Source: Hyphomicrobium sp. 99
GTDB taxonomy: Bacteria; Pseudomonadota; Alphaproteobacteria; Rhizobiales; Hyphomicrobiaceae
Assembly: GCF_000384335.2 (NCBI RefSeq)
Contig: NZ_KQ031382.1
Location: forward strand, 1,178,001-1,242,000
DNA length: 64,000 bases
Direction of reading: 5' to 3'
The position numbers were made by a program, and so were the translations under genes. Numbering within the stretch: position 1 is the stretch's first letter; each line of letters opens with the position of its first letter. This document shows positions 34,708 to 42,930 of the stretch, piece by piece. Under the pieces are notes generated by a model, which saw only the letters and a list, made by a program, of their open reading frames with translations, did not search any database and had not been told where the DNA came from.

Positions 34708-36587
34708 CGCGAGACCTCCTCGATGACGCGTACAGTGCCGACATTCCCGTCGACCTCAATCAAGTCTCCGGTTCGAATACTGGATGTGGCGAAGCCCGTG
34801 CCGACGACAGCTGGCAGACCATACTCACGGCATATGATTGCAGTGTGCGCCATCATTCCGCCGACGTCGGAGACCGCTGCCGAAACGCGCGTGAATACGG
34901 GCGCCCAGCTCGGCGCGGTCACGCGGCAGACCAAAATATCACCTTGGTCGATTTCGTAGAGCTGGGAGGGCTCGGTTATGACCCGGGCCCTGCCGGTGAC
35001 TTTTCCAGCGGAAGCAGCGACCCCTTTGAGTGCTTTGCCCGCAGCGTTTGGATCGACGCCGAGCCACTCCTGGAGGGTCTCCTGCGTGATCCCCCAAAGC
35101 ATGACGGTCAAAGGCTCGGTGATGTTCTCTGGCGGCAGACCCAATGCCGGGGGCGGAGACCATTTCGCGAGGACATCGCGAATTTTCCGCCTCTCGGCAA
35201 TGATAGGCTTCCAATAGATCTCGCCGCGCGACTGCGAGCCTGTCGCCCAACCAATCAAGAGATCATAGAGGGCATCGTAGATCTCGTGGCGGTGGAGATA
35301 GAAAATGTCTTCGCGATCGCTGAAGAATTTGTGAGCCACGAAGACGTCTCCGAGCTCGCGAACCTTCGACCAGAAGATCGAATGGTGCCAATGCTCGACG
35401 TAGAAGTTGTGGTCTTCGACATAGGGGAAGACCTTGCGCGTGAGATCGATGAGCCCGTCAAACGCTGCGCGATCATCATCGGTTGCCAGAAGAGCACGAT
35501 ATTCCGAAGTGACTCTCGTACGCTTTTCGAGAATCTGCTCGAGCGGCCGACGGATTTCCTCGCCCCTCCGAAGGGCTTCGATATAGCCGCGTATTGCTGT
35601 AAAGGGCAGACGAAGATCGTCCATCCATACCGGATCCGAATGCGTATAGCCGACGCCTGTCGAGAACCAGAACCAGGGCTCTTTTGCCTTCTCAAGCCCT
35701 TCAAGCCACGCTCCGCCGAACGGCGCGTTCTTCAATTTTTGAAGAACGACTTCGGGGCCCTCGTCGGTAACAAGAATATCGGCGACATTGAGCGCCACCG
35801 CCAGATGAGCGAGTCGGCGTAGCTCATCGTCAGGGCGGAAAAGTAAGATGTCGATGCCCGACACCATACTCGTCACCGTCTGGTCGGTGATTCCCGGGAA
35901 GGCGTGCTGGCAGAATTCGCGGAACGTCAGATAAGCGCCATACCCGAGATTGAGCATCTCAAAGTGATAGGAACCCATCTCGAGCATGTTCTCGATGAGC
36001 CGGTTATAGCTCGTCAACAGATCGTGAGATGAGTAGACGCCGCGATGCTTGAAGACACTCTCTTCCGGCTCATAGGTCGGCAGCGGCTTGAACGATAAGG
36101 CTTTGAGGCGATCGATGCAGTTGACCGCCTTTTTCTTCCACTCGTCGTAGATCGAGTCCCAATTCTCGAAGTAATGGCCGGCACGGCGGGCGAACAGCTC
36201 CTGCCGTTCAGGAATGACCGACGGGTCCGTCACGGCATTGGGACTGATGTAGAGATAGCCGTTGATGATGCGATGATCGATGCCCATTGCGGGTGGGATG
36301 GGCCAGACTCTGGTGGTCATCTGGCTCGCCGCGACCCACCAGTTCTCGGTCATGATGGTGTCGAAGGGATAGAGCGGCTCGGGATTGTGCATCCCGTCAA
36401 AGAACCAAAACTTGCCCTCTTCGAGCTCCCGCCTTTCCTGGCTGATGAGAGCAAAGTAGGGGAACATCTTCTCCCACCCTTCTGCTCCTGCCGGCGTTGT
36501 TATATCGAACGGGCTCGCAAAGCGCGTCTTCCTTTCGGCACTGCCGGCCGAACCTGAATCTGCCTCGACCTTGTTGACGATATTCAA
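34704..36587 (-). CDS. PEP-utilising-enzyme subunit (phenylphosphate-synthase alpha-like)
   Basis: A protein of about 627 residues (about 70 kDa). The C-terminus is the mobile phosphohistidine domain: ILVCRVTAPSWAPVFTRVSA then GGMMAHTAIICREYGLPAVV, with the catalytic His in MMAHTA. The long N-terminal region (SPFDITTPAGAEGWEKMFPY, DSIYDEWKKKAVNCID) resembles the 70-kDa subunit of phenylphosphate synthase. A TTG at 36587 with GGAGG six bases upstream is the likely start; the frame continues upstream but would overlap the amidase gene. With the ATP-grasp partner it should transfer phosphate from ATP via His. Confidence 0.82.
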   Translation of the reverse strand: MNIVNKVEADSGSAGSAERKTRFASPFDITTPAGAEGWEKMFPYFALISQERRELEEGKFWFFDGMHNPEPLYPFDTIMTENWWVAASQMTTRVWPIPPAMGIDHRIINGYLYISPNAVTDPSVIPERQELFARRAGHYFENWDSIYDEWKKKAVNCIDRLKALSFKPLPTYEPEESVFKHRGVYSSHDLLTSYNRLIENMLEMGSYHFEMLNLGYGAYLTFREFCQHAFPGITDQTVTSMVSGIDILLFRPDDELRRLAHLAVALNVADILVTDEGPEVVLQKLKNAPFGGAWLEGLEKAKEPWFWFSTGVGYTHSDPVWMDDLRLPFTAIRGYIEALRRGEEIRRPLEQILEKRTRVTSEYRALLATDDDRAAFDGLIDLTRKVFPYVEDHNFYVEHWHHSIFWSKVRELGDVFVAHKFFSDREDIFYLHRHEIYDALYDLLIGWATGSQSRGEIYWKPIIAERRKIRDVLAKWSPPPALGLPPENITEPLTVMLWGITQETLQEWLGVDPNAAGKALKGVAASAGKVTGRARVITEPSQLYEIDQGDILVCRVTAPSWAPVFTRVSAAVSDVGGMMAHTAIICREYGLPAVVGTGFATSSIRTGDLIEVDGNVGTVRVIEEVSR

Positions 36588-36633
36588 CGTGGACCTCCAC
36601 ACATTTGGACTGCTGCAGCCAAAATCCCGATTC

Positions 36634-37278
36634 TCATTTTTCCCGACCACCGAGAGAGCCGAGATATTCAAGCGTTTCGCCGAGCGAGATGACGTCGGCA
36701 TATTTTTGGCGGATATCAAAAAGGTTTGCTTCGTGCGGAGCAGCGGCGCGATCGGCGACGCATTCCTCAGGCACCAGGACATCATAGCCAGACTGCACCC
36801 CGTCGACGACGCTCGCCCGAACGCAGCCGCTCGTCGTCGCCCCCGTGACGATCAAGGTATCTGTGCGCCAAGACGCAAGAAGCGTCTGCAGGTTTGTTCC
36901 GAAGAAAGCTGAAGCCCCGAGCTTCACGACAATCGGTTCCCGCTCTTGTCGTAGGAGCCGCTCATCGATTTCAACAAGGCGCGATCCGGTCTTAAGAGAC
37001 GCCATGCCAGCCGACTTCCGAAGCCAAGGCAAAGTCTCGATATGTCCTGCCTCAAAGCTAATTGTCGTGAACGCGATCGGCACTCCTTTTTCACGCGCAG
37101 ATGCCAAGAGCTTTGTCGTTGCATTTATTGCGCCATCCGCATCGGTTGCGGTCGGATAAGCCGGATCGGTAAAGCCATAAGAGAAATCGACGACCAATAC
37201 TGCAGGTCGCGCACCACGCCGCACGCTTCGACCGAAACCCGCGCCACGATAAACATCCCCGACCGTGAGCTTATTCAT
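36634..37278 (-). CDS. nicF: Isochorismatase-family amidase, probable maleamate amidohydrolase (NicF-like)
   Basis: A 214-residue cysteine hydrolase, first gene of the leftward operon. The triad is visible: Asp in AVLVVDFSYGFTDP, Lys in IVVKLGASAFFGT and Cys in TTSGCVRASVVDG. In the 2,5-dihydroxypyridine pathway this family converts maleamate to maleate plus ammonia. The start is preceded by GGAG; the promoter region with a perfect palindrome lies within 100 bases upstream. Confidence 0.83.
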   Translation of the reverse strand: MNKLTVGDVYRGAGFGRSVRRGARPAVLVVDFSYGFTDPAYPTATDADGAINATTKLLASAREKGVPIAFTTISFEAGHIETLPWLRKSAGMASLKTGSRLVEIDERLLRQEREPIVVKLGASAFFGTNLQTLLASWRTDTLIVTGATTSGCVRASVVDGVQSGYDVLVPEECVADRAAAPHEANLFDIRQKYADVISLGETLEYLGSLGGREK

Positions 37279-37351
37279 GCGGCTCCATGCTCATTTTTTT
37301 ATCAATCGCGCGTCGCGAAACGATCTTGCTACGAGGTCGTAATCAGCATAC

Positions 37352-37369
37352 TGGTATACCGGTATACCA
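37352..37369. promoter_or_regulatory. Perfect 18-bp palindrome, probable GntR operator
   Basis: TGGTATACCGGTATACCA is a perfect palindrome made of two abutting GGTATACC units. It lies 74 bases upstream of the leftward operon and about 148 bases upstream of the rightward Amt-like gene. TGGTATACCA-type sites are typical of FCD-class GntR regulators, and one is encoded at 40207-40920. Confidence 0.7.
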
Positions 37370-37497
37370 AAATAAAAAAGGCGACAAGTGCTTTGCGAAA
37401 ACTTTCACGAAGTGAGATCGCGAAGCGCCCTAGCACTCGAGCTCGGGAGAAATCAGCTCGATTGAATCCTCATTCACACCAGCAAGGAGTTTTCACG

Positions 37498-37527
37498 ATG
37501 AAGGGGACCGTGCGCAATGTTTGCTGA
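37498..37527 (+). CDS. Possible 9-residue leader peptide overlapping the Amt-like start
   Basis: An ATG with a good AAGGAG eight bases upstream opens the reading MKGTVRNVC and stops inside the Amt-like gene, overlapping its start by 11 bases. It could couple translation of the membrane protein, or the AAGGAG may simply be a misplaced ribosome site. The peptide has no recognisable function. Confidence 0.3.
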   Translation: MKGTVRNVC

Positions 37528-38893
37528 ACAAATGAAGCTTGATAATCTGACCTTTGCTTTCGTCTACGCTGTCGGGGCCGTCAGTGTGCTGTTTGTCGTC
37601 ATCGGCCTTGGTCTCATCGATATGGGATTGGTACGTGCACGCAACGTGCTCGATACGTGGGTTCAAAAGTTCGCGGCGGCGATCTTCGCGGGCTTCGGGA
37701 CACTCTTCGTCGGCTATGCGATCTGGCAGTATCAATTCTATATTGCGTTCGCAGTTCCTGATCCGCTTGTGCAGGTCTTTAAAGACTGGTGGATCGGCGG
37801 CGGTGCTGCGAGCTCGATGGCGATCAAGCTCGATCCGAAGGTCGTCCCCGAGGCCGACATCCAGCAAATATTTCTAGTCTTCTTCGTCACGTTCTCTATG
37901 GCGACCGCGGCTCTCATACACAGCAGCGTCATTGAGCGCATAAAAAGTCTGCCACTGTTGGTGATGTCGTTCCTGATCGGATTGGTCTTCTCTCCCCTGG
38001 TCGGATATCTCTGCTGGGGACCGCTTTCTCCGTTGACCAATGCCGGAACTCACGATTTCGAAGGTGTCTTCCCGCTCTACATTTTTTCGGGAACCTGGGC
38101 GCTTATTCTCTCCTGGCGCTTGGGACCGAGGCTTGGAGCGCTGTCATCGCATCCCGATGGCCTGAAGCCGGTTCCGAGCAATCAGGCCCTCGTCGCTCTC
38201 GGCGTGCTTTTTATCTTCGTCGCCATTCCCTTCGTCTCGATCGGTTCGACTTGGGTCTTGCCCGATAAAGCCGTCTACGGCATCTCGATGACCCAAACCG
38301 GCCTCGGGCTGATCCTCATCAACATCTTCAGTGCCATGCTCACGGGAGGCGTGGTCGGCGCTCTTATCGGTAGGACCCGAAAGGATGTGTCGTGGGTGTT
38401 TCTCGGACCCATTGCTGGTGTCGTAATCAGCGGAACGCTGTTCGATATCGGAACGCCGCTTGAATGCATGGTGTTTGGTGGTTTGGGTCCTATCGTTGCG
38501 TTCGCGACCAGCAGGCTCGTGCATGCGCTTGGTCTCGAGGAGCCTAAAGTTGTGCCGCTCGCACTTGGTCCGGGCATTGTCGGCGCCATCCTCGTTGGAT
38601 TCGTCCATTGGGGCACGCCAACTGGAGGGTTCCCTGGTCTGGAAGGCGCCATGGCCCCAGGACACGCGACGATCACGCCATACTGGCAGTTGATGGGCGT
38701 TCTGGCGACCGTGACTGTTGCAGCAGTTCCGGCACTCATCCTTAGTTTCTTCTTTGAGATGACCACCGGCCTGCGCGTCTCTGCGGAGGCTGAGCTCAAT
38801 GGGCTCGACGCCGCAAATTGGGGTGCGAGCAACTTTGGAGACGACCTACGGGGGAAGAGCGTTCCGATGGCAGGTCGCGCGACCGCAGGCTGA
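37517..38893 (+). CDS. Divergent Amt/Rh-family membrane transporter
   Basis: A 458-residue polytopic protein of the ammonium-transporter fold. The first helix region (IDMGLVRARNVLDTW), the DFEG...SGTWALIL block and the C-terminal GLRVSAEAELNGLDAANWG all align with Amt proteins. The two pore histidines are not conserved: the first position (after DFEGVFPL) is Tyr, and the second, normally HGVGG, reads ALGPG. It therefore probably does not carry ammonium in the standard way. It stands divergent from the pyridine operon and upstream of xdhC, so uptake of the pyridine substrate or a nitrogen-sensing role are both possible. Confidence 0.8.
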   Translation: MFAEQMKLDNLTFAFVYAVGAVSVLFVVIGLGLIDMGLVRARNVLDTWVQKFAAAIFAGFGTLFVGYAIWQYQFYIAFAVPDPLVQVFKDWWIGGGAASSMAIKLDPKVVPEADIQQIFLVFFVTFSMATAALIHSSVIERIKSLPLLVMSFLIGLVFSPLVGYLCWGPLSPLTNAGTHDFEGVFPLYIFSGTWALILSWRLGPRLGALSSHPDGLKPVPSNQALVALGVLFIFVAIPFVSIGSTWVLPDKAVYGISMTQTGLGLILINIFSAMLTGGVVGALIGRTRKDVSWVFLGPIAGVVISGTLFDIGTPLECMVFGGLGPIVAFATSRLVHALGLEEPKVVPLALGPGIVGAILVGFVHWGTPTGGFPGLEGAMAPGHATITPYWQLMGVLATVTVAAVPALILSFFFEMTTGLRVSAEAELNGLDAANWGASNFGDDLRGKSVPMAGRATAG

Positions 38894-38897
38894 AAAC

Positions 38898-38927
38898 AAG
38901 GTCGCCGCCTCAATGGGCGGCGACCTT
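38898..38927. terminator. Hairpin between Amt-like gene and xdhC
   Basis: Perfect 12-base arms (AAGGTCGCCGCC) with a 6-base loop start 5 bases after the Amt-like stop. Only a weak pyrimidine run follows. It may end or attenuate the transcript before xdhC. Confidence 0.5.
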
Positions 38928-38958
38928 CCTACTCCGCAGACTTTCTTTCAGTAGGGCA

Positions 38959-39951
38959 ATGAATAAAATCGATCTGTCCTTTATCGATGAGTCCTCGCCG
39001 CGGAATCTGGTCGCGACGGAATATATTCTTCCCAGTCTTCTTGCGTGGCATCGGATGGGGCTTAGATATGCCATCATCACGCTGGTCAATATCGTTGGCA
39101 GCTCCCCGCGGGCCTTGGGCTCCCTCATGGCCGTGTCATCTGAGGGTCACTCTGTCGGCTACCTCTCTGGCGGCTGCTTGGAACGCGCAATCATCATTGA
39201 AGCGCAACGATGCATCGAGCAGGGCCGCAATCGCCTGATCCGCTACGGCAAGGGCTCACCTTATTTCGACATCCAGCTTCCTTGCGGAAGCGGCGTCGAC
39301 GTCTATATCGATCAAGGTGTCGAGATTTCGCTTCTTACTCGCCTCGATGAGCTGTCGCGCAATCGAAAAGCGGTGATCCAATCAACGGACCTGGAAACTG
39401 GCGCCAACACGTTCGCCATCGTCAATACGGCGAACGAACGAAGTCGGCTTGATGGCCGCGTCTTCAGACGCGTTATCTGGCCGGCTGTTAGAGTTTATCT
39501 TGTCGGGGCAGGTCCTGCAGTTCCGGCAATCGCGCATTTACTTTCGGCGGTTGGCTTTCCCGCGGAAGTGGTCAGTCCAGATGAAGCAACCAGGGCCGAG
39601 GTTCGAGCCTTTGGTCTCGCTTCTAGCGCCCTGACCAACGCCACGATCGGAGCCCTGGAAGGGGACCCCTGGACGGCAGCTATTCTGGCTTTTCATGAGC
39701 ATCGTTGGGAATTGTCGCTGATCGAGCAGCTCCTTACCTCGGATTGCTTTTACATAGGCGTTCTTGGCAGCAAGGCCGTGGCGGAAACACGAGTCGCCGA
39801 ACTTCGTCGGCGAGGCGTCGGTCCCGAAAAGTTGGGGCGCATCCGCGCTCCCGTTGGCTTGATCGCCGGCACTAAAAGCAGACTAAGCCTTGCGGTCAGT
39901 GTGATATCGGAGTTGGTTGGCGAGGCCAAGGCACGCGAGTTTGTCGCATAG
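38959..39951 (+). CDS. XdhC-family Mo-hydroxylase maturation factor
   Basis: A 330-residue XdhC/CoxI-type protein. The N-terminal domain has ITLVNIVGSSPRALGSLMAV and GYLSGGCLERA; the C-terminal Rossmann domain has VYLVGAGPAVPAIAHLL and YIGVLGSKAVAETR. Such proteins insert the sulfurated molybdenum cofactor into xanthine-dehydrogenase-like enzymes, matching the Mo hydroxylase of the cluster. The ATG at 38959 follows a weak GTAGGG; the open frame further upstream lies inside the Amt-like gene and is rejected. Confidence 0.9.
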   Translation: MNKIDLSFIDESSPRNLVATEYILPSLLAWHRMGLRYAIITLVNIVGSSPRALGSLMAVSSEGHSVGYLSGGCLERAIIIEAQRCIEQGRNRLIRYGKGSPYFDIQLPCGSGVDVYIDQGVEISLLTRLDELSRNRKAVIQSTDLETGANTFAIVNTANERSRLDGRVFRRVIWPAVRVYLVGAGPAVPAIAHLLSAVGFPAEVVSPDEATRAEVRAFGLASSALTNATIGALEGDPWTAAILAFHEHRWELSLIEQLLTSDCFYIGVLGSKAVAETRVAELRRRGVGPEKLGRIRAPVGLIAGTKSRLSLAVSVISELVGEAKAREFVA

Positions 39952-40061
39952 GTTACAGTGTGGATAAAAGTAGATAAAATCATTCTCGATCGACGAGATC
40001 GAACAGGTGGACCGAGGCCGCCACTATTTCTTTCAGAAAATGATATAGTTTCCCCAAAAAA

Positions 40062-40078
40062 GTATACCACCATACCGG
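40062..40078. promoter_or_regulatory. Possible GntR half-site upstream of gntR
   Basis: GTATACCACCATACCGG contains one GTATACC unit like the palindrome at 37352 and a second partial ATACC. It is about 130 bases upstream of the gntR start, so autoregulation is possible. Confidence 0.35.
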
Positions 40079-40206
40079 CATTTCATCTGTAAGCTCAAAC
40101 CAAACCCCTCTAAGCAGCGGGCGTTGCGCTACTAATCCCGTAAGCCTCGATTCGCATTCGGTGGTGGCTGCCCGCGCCTGCGGAAAATGAGTGGAGACGA
40201 TCTAGA

Positions 40207-40920
40207 ATGACAGACCTTTTGGGAGGATTGATCAACGGACCGATGGCGGTCCGTACGAGTGAGGGCATTGCACACGTCGTTCGCCAGGCAATCCTCGCAG
40301 GCAGATTGATGCCGGGTACGGAATTGCCCGAGCGCAAACTCGCGGACGAGCTGTCGGTCAGCCGGACACCAGTGCGGGAGGCATTATTTGTTCTGCAAGG
40401 CGAGGGACTGATTGATCTCATCCCAGGGCGCTGCGCGCGGGTCCGTGAAGTCTCGACAGAGGAGATCGAAGAGATTTTCGTGTTGAGACGTCTTCTCGAA
40501 ACCCATGCAGTGAAACGCGCCGCGAAGCTTCGCAATGCATCGAAAATAAAAAGTATCGAAGATACCCTGGCTGCGCAGAAACGTTTGGGCCAATCGGGCT
40601 CGGTTCTAGAGCAGGCGCAAGCGGACCTAGCGTTTCACAAAGCCGTCGCCGAAGCTGCGGGCAGTCAACTGCTGGTGACGCTCGTTTGCCGCGTGTTCGC
40701 GATTACCGTAACGTATCGCTTTGCGTACAAGTACTCTGCGCCGCGCACCTCGCGAGTTTTCAAGCAGCACAGCGCCATATTTGATGCAATAAAATCGGGT
40801 AACGGCTCGGAAGCGGAGTCGCTGATGTCACAGCACATCAAAGAGTCGAGCGAGCTCGTTCTCAAAAATGTTCTAGGCAATCAAGCTAACACGGAAAAAT
40901 TGCGCGAAAACGTGGGCTAG
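40207..40920 (+). CDS. GntR-family (FCD) transcription regulator
   Basis: A 237-residue regulator: N-terminal winged helix (GTELPERKLADELSVSRTPV, then REALFVLQGEGLI) and a C-terminal all-helical FCD domain with metal-ligand-type residues (AQADLAFHKAVAEAAGS, QHSAIFDAIKSGN, MSQHI). These regulators usually respond to a pathway acid or ring compound. It is the only regulator in the pyridine cluster, and the TGGTATACC-type palindrome between the two arms fits its class. Confidence 0.9.
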   Translation: MTDLLGGLINGPMAVRTSEGIAHVVRQAILAGRLMPGTELPERKLADELSVSRTPVREALFVLQGEGLIDLIPGRCARVREVSTEEIEEIFVLRRLLETHAVKRAAKLRNASKIKSIEDTLAAQKRLGQSGSVLEQAQADLAFHKAVAEAAGSQLLVTLVCRVFAITVTYRFAYKYSAPRTSRVFKQHSAIFDAIKSGNGSEAESLMSQHIKESSELVLKNVLGNQANTEKLRENVG

Positions 40921-41659
40921 AAGCAAAAGGGGCCCGAGAGAGCGTGGCCCTGCGCGCATATTCGGAAGCAAATAATACAGATTGCATCTCAAGGATCGTA
41001 ACGATGGTTGAAGAATGCGCTAGCCCGCCGGAAAGCAGTTGATCTACGGTGCGACGTCCGCTTTCCTCTGGGATGGAACGCCCATTGTGAGCGAACATGA
41101 CGGCTCGGGGCGCCTTTCGGACGCGGACAGCATATCAAGGGCTCCCTCTCAACCCAAAAACTGTCGTGGTGGCGATCGGTTCGGCGATAGACGGTGTAAT
41201 GGTCATCCGGCCTGCTGAATCAGCGACGGCTCGCCCGTCGTCATCGCGGAGCCCAAAGTGGGCCTTCGCACGACATGCCGCGCCGAAGCTCAGACTTCCC
41301 AAAGCGAAAGCGGGAGCCGCAAAATTTCCGAGTGATATCGACGTTTTTCACTCATCACGAAAATCGTGAAACCCCGCCAATCCCCCTTTATTCCCTGCCA
41401 AGCCCCGGACAGCGGATACGGCTCTTGTTTCCGTTTTCAAAAGCGGGAATATCCCTCTCGAACGCGAACACATTTGCAGAGAGGAGGCATCATAGCGAAA
41501 AGCTAATTCGAAAATTCGCCCACTCCATTCATTGCGCCAAGTTACATCGGCGAATGACCTGCCCGGATTAGTACCGAGGCGAGAAGGAGGAGAAGACGCT
41601 TCAAACCAAGCCTAAACTGGGTTCGTCCGGGTGACGTTCGCCAGCAAATGGCAAAATTG
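40921..41659. other. 739-bp stretch without a supported gene, next to tRNA-Gln
   Basis: Several short open frames lie here, none with a recognisable family. No integrase or clear repeat of the tRNA 3' end was found. It joins the accessory pyridine cluster to the tRNA-Gln and housekeeping side. Confidence 0.5.
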
Positions 41660-41733
41660 TGGCTGGGGGACTAGGATTCGAACCTAGACAGGCAGAGTCA
41701 GAGTCTGCAGTCCTACCATTAGACGATCCCCCA
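41660..41733 (-). tRNA. tRNA-Gln (anticodon CUG)
   Basis: The minus strand folds as a full cloverleaf: acceptor TGGGGGA/TCCCCCA, D-arm with TAATGGTAGG, anticodon stem GCAGA/TCTGC with loop CTCTGAC (anticodon CTG), T-arm with TTCGAAT, and an encoded 3' GCCA. The 3' end points towards the pyridine cluster. Confidence 0.95.
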
Positions 41734-41944
41734 AAGCCGGGATCAGGCGGTCGTTGCCGCCGGAGCGCGGGTCATAGCAGCAGCCTCCGATGTCTGCAAG
41801 CGTGGCATCCGGGGTCTTCCTGACGCGGATCAGACTTTTGAACAGCAAGAGCAACTGCCTCGTTATTACAGGGGCGAAGGGACCGGGACACGGGGATTTG
41901 GCCAAACCCGGCCACCCGGAGTTTTCGCTGGCAGCCCGCCGCAG

Positions 41945-42742
41945 CTATTTTGGCGCCGCGAGGAGTTCCGGCCGGTACTCGAAGTGCATCGTATCGTAAT
42001 GGTACCACCGGCCACCCCAGATGAAGCCGTGCTTCTCGAAGATGCTGACGATCTCCGGCGGGATCTCGTTTCGGAAGGCGTAGGAATGCCCCGAACCCTC
42101 TTTCGCCCATCGCCAATAATGTGATCGTCGCGTCGCGATATCGATCGCAATGCCATAGCCGTGACCCGAGCGCTGTTCGGTTCCGGCGATTGTCCGGCAG
42201 AGATAGCCGCCGGCGGCCGGAACCAGAAAGACATCGAACTTCGCCGGAAGCGCGTCGAGCTCGTGACTGACGGCCTGCAAGTGTTCCGCGACACCGTTCA
42301 ATCGGGAGATTCGGATCTTTTGTCCGGATTTTGAAGGTAGCCACGTGATCGTTGTCAGCGACGAAGCGAACCCTGGCTTCGCGCAGTCGCCGTAGATCTT
42401 CGTGAAGAAAGCCTCATTCCGTGCGCGGCCGGGATCGAAATTCCGGGCAGGTGCAACGGCTGGCGCGCCCTGCGGATACGGAAATCGAAACATGTCTCGA
42501 ATATCGGGGTTCGCAAGCCACGCATCGAACGGCTTGTCCTTCCCGTCAGTGATCGGAAGCCTCGAGCCGTCGCGGAAAACGATCTTGTCCCCGTCGACGC
42601 CCGAGACGAATGCCGGATAGGCAGATCGCAGCCGCGATTCCAGTTCGGCGCTGCCGATGCTGTCCGCGAAAGCCGGCGATGCAAGCTGGCAAATGCCAGC
42701 AGCAGCCAGCGCCACGAGGAAAATTTCCGTTCTCCTCAGCAT
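41945..42742 (-). CDS. M15-family peptidase (D-Ala-D-Ala carboxypeptidase-like), exported
   Basis: A 265-residue protein with a signal peptide (LVALAAAGICQLASPAFA, cleavage after AFA) and a zinc peptidase domain in the C-terminal half. Ligands appear in RSGHGYGIAIDI (His and Asp) and YDTMHFEYRPEL (His). It probably trims peptidoglycan peptides in the periplasm. Its start is an ATG at 42742; it is a single gene between the tRNA and the divergent Ppx/GppA gene. Confidence 0.87.
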   Translation of the reverse strand: MLRRTEIFLVALAAAGICQLASPAFADSIGSAELESRLRSAYPAFVSGVDGDKIVFRDGSRLPITDGKDKPFDAWLANPDIRDMFRFPYPQGAPAVAPARNFDPGRARNEAFFTKIYGDCAKPGFASSLTTITWLPSKSGQKIRISRLNGVAEHLQAVSHELDALPAKFDVFLVPAAGGYLCRTIAGTEQRSGHGYGIAIDIATRRSHYWRWAKEGSGHSYAFRNEIPPEIVSIFEKHGFIWGGRWYHYDTMHFEYRPELLAAPK

Positions 42743-42930
42743 AGATAAATCACTTCAAATCCGCGCAGAATGCGTCTCGCTCGTTTGCGTCGTTAAGCAA
42801 TGGCCCGCCGGAGCTTTACGACGGAACGCGACCTGCTACACTCTAACCAACAGAGGTCCAGATCAAACGGCCTGCGGAGCGCGGCTGCATTGCGGCAAGT
42901 CAGCGCTATACCAGGTCCTGGAGAACGACG

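Noticed and set aside
34650..35822. 390-codon rightward open frame opposite the PEP-utilising subunit
   Set aside because: The minus strand shows conserved phosphohistidine-domain motifs; the rightward frame has no recognisable domain.
29342..37278. Nicotinate degradation as the main pathway
   Set aside because: The lower pathway fits, but no 6-hydroxynicotinate 3-monooxygenase gene is present, and the split phosphotransferase and separate SRPBCC protein point to 3-hydroxypyridine.
40921..41659. Integrase or transposase remnant beside tRNA-Gln
   Set aside because: None of the short frames shows recombinase motifs, and no copy of the tRNA 3' end was spotted.
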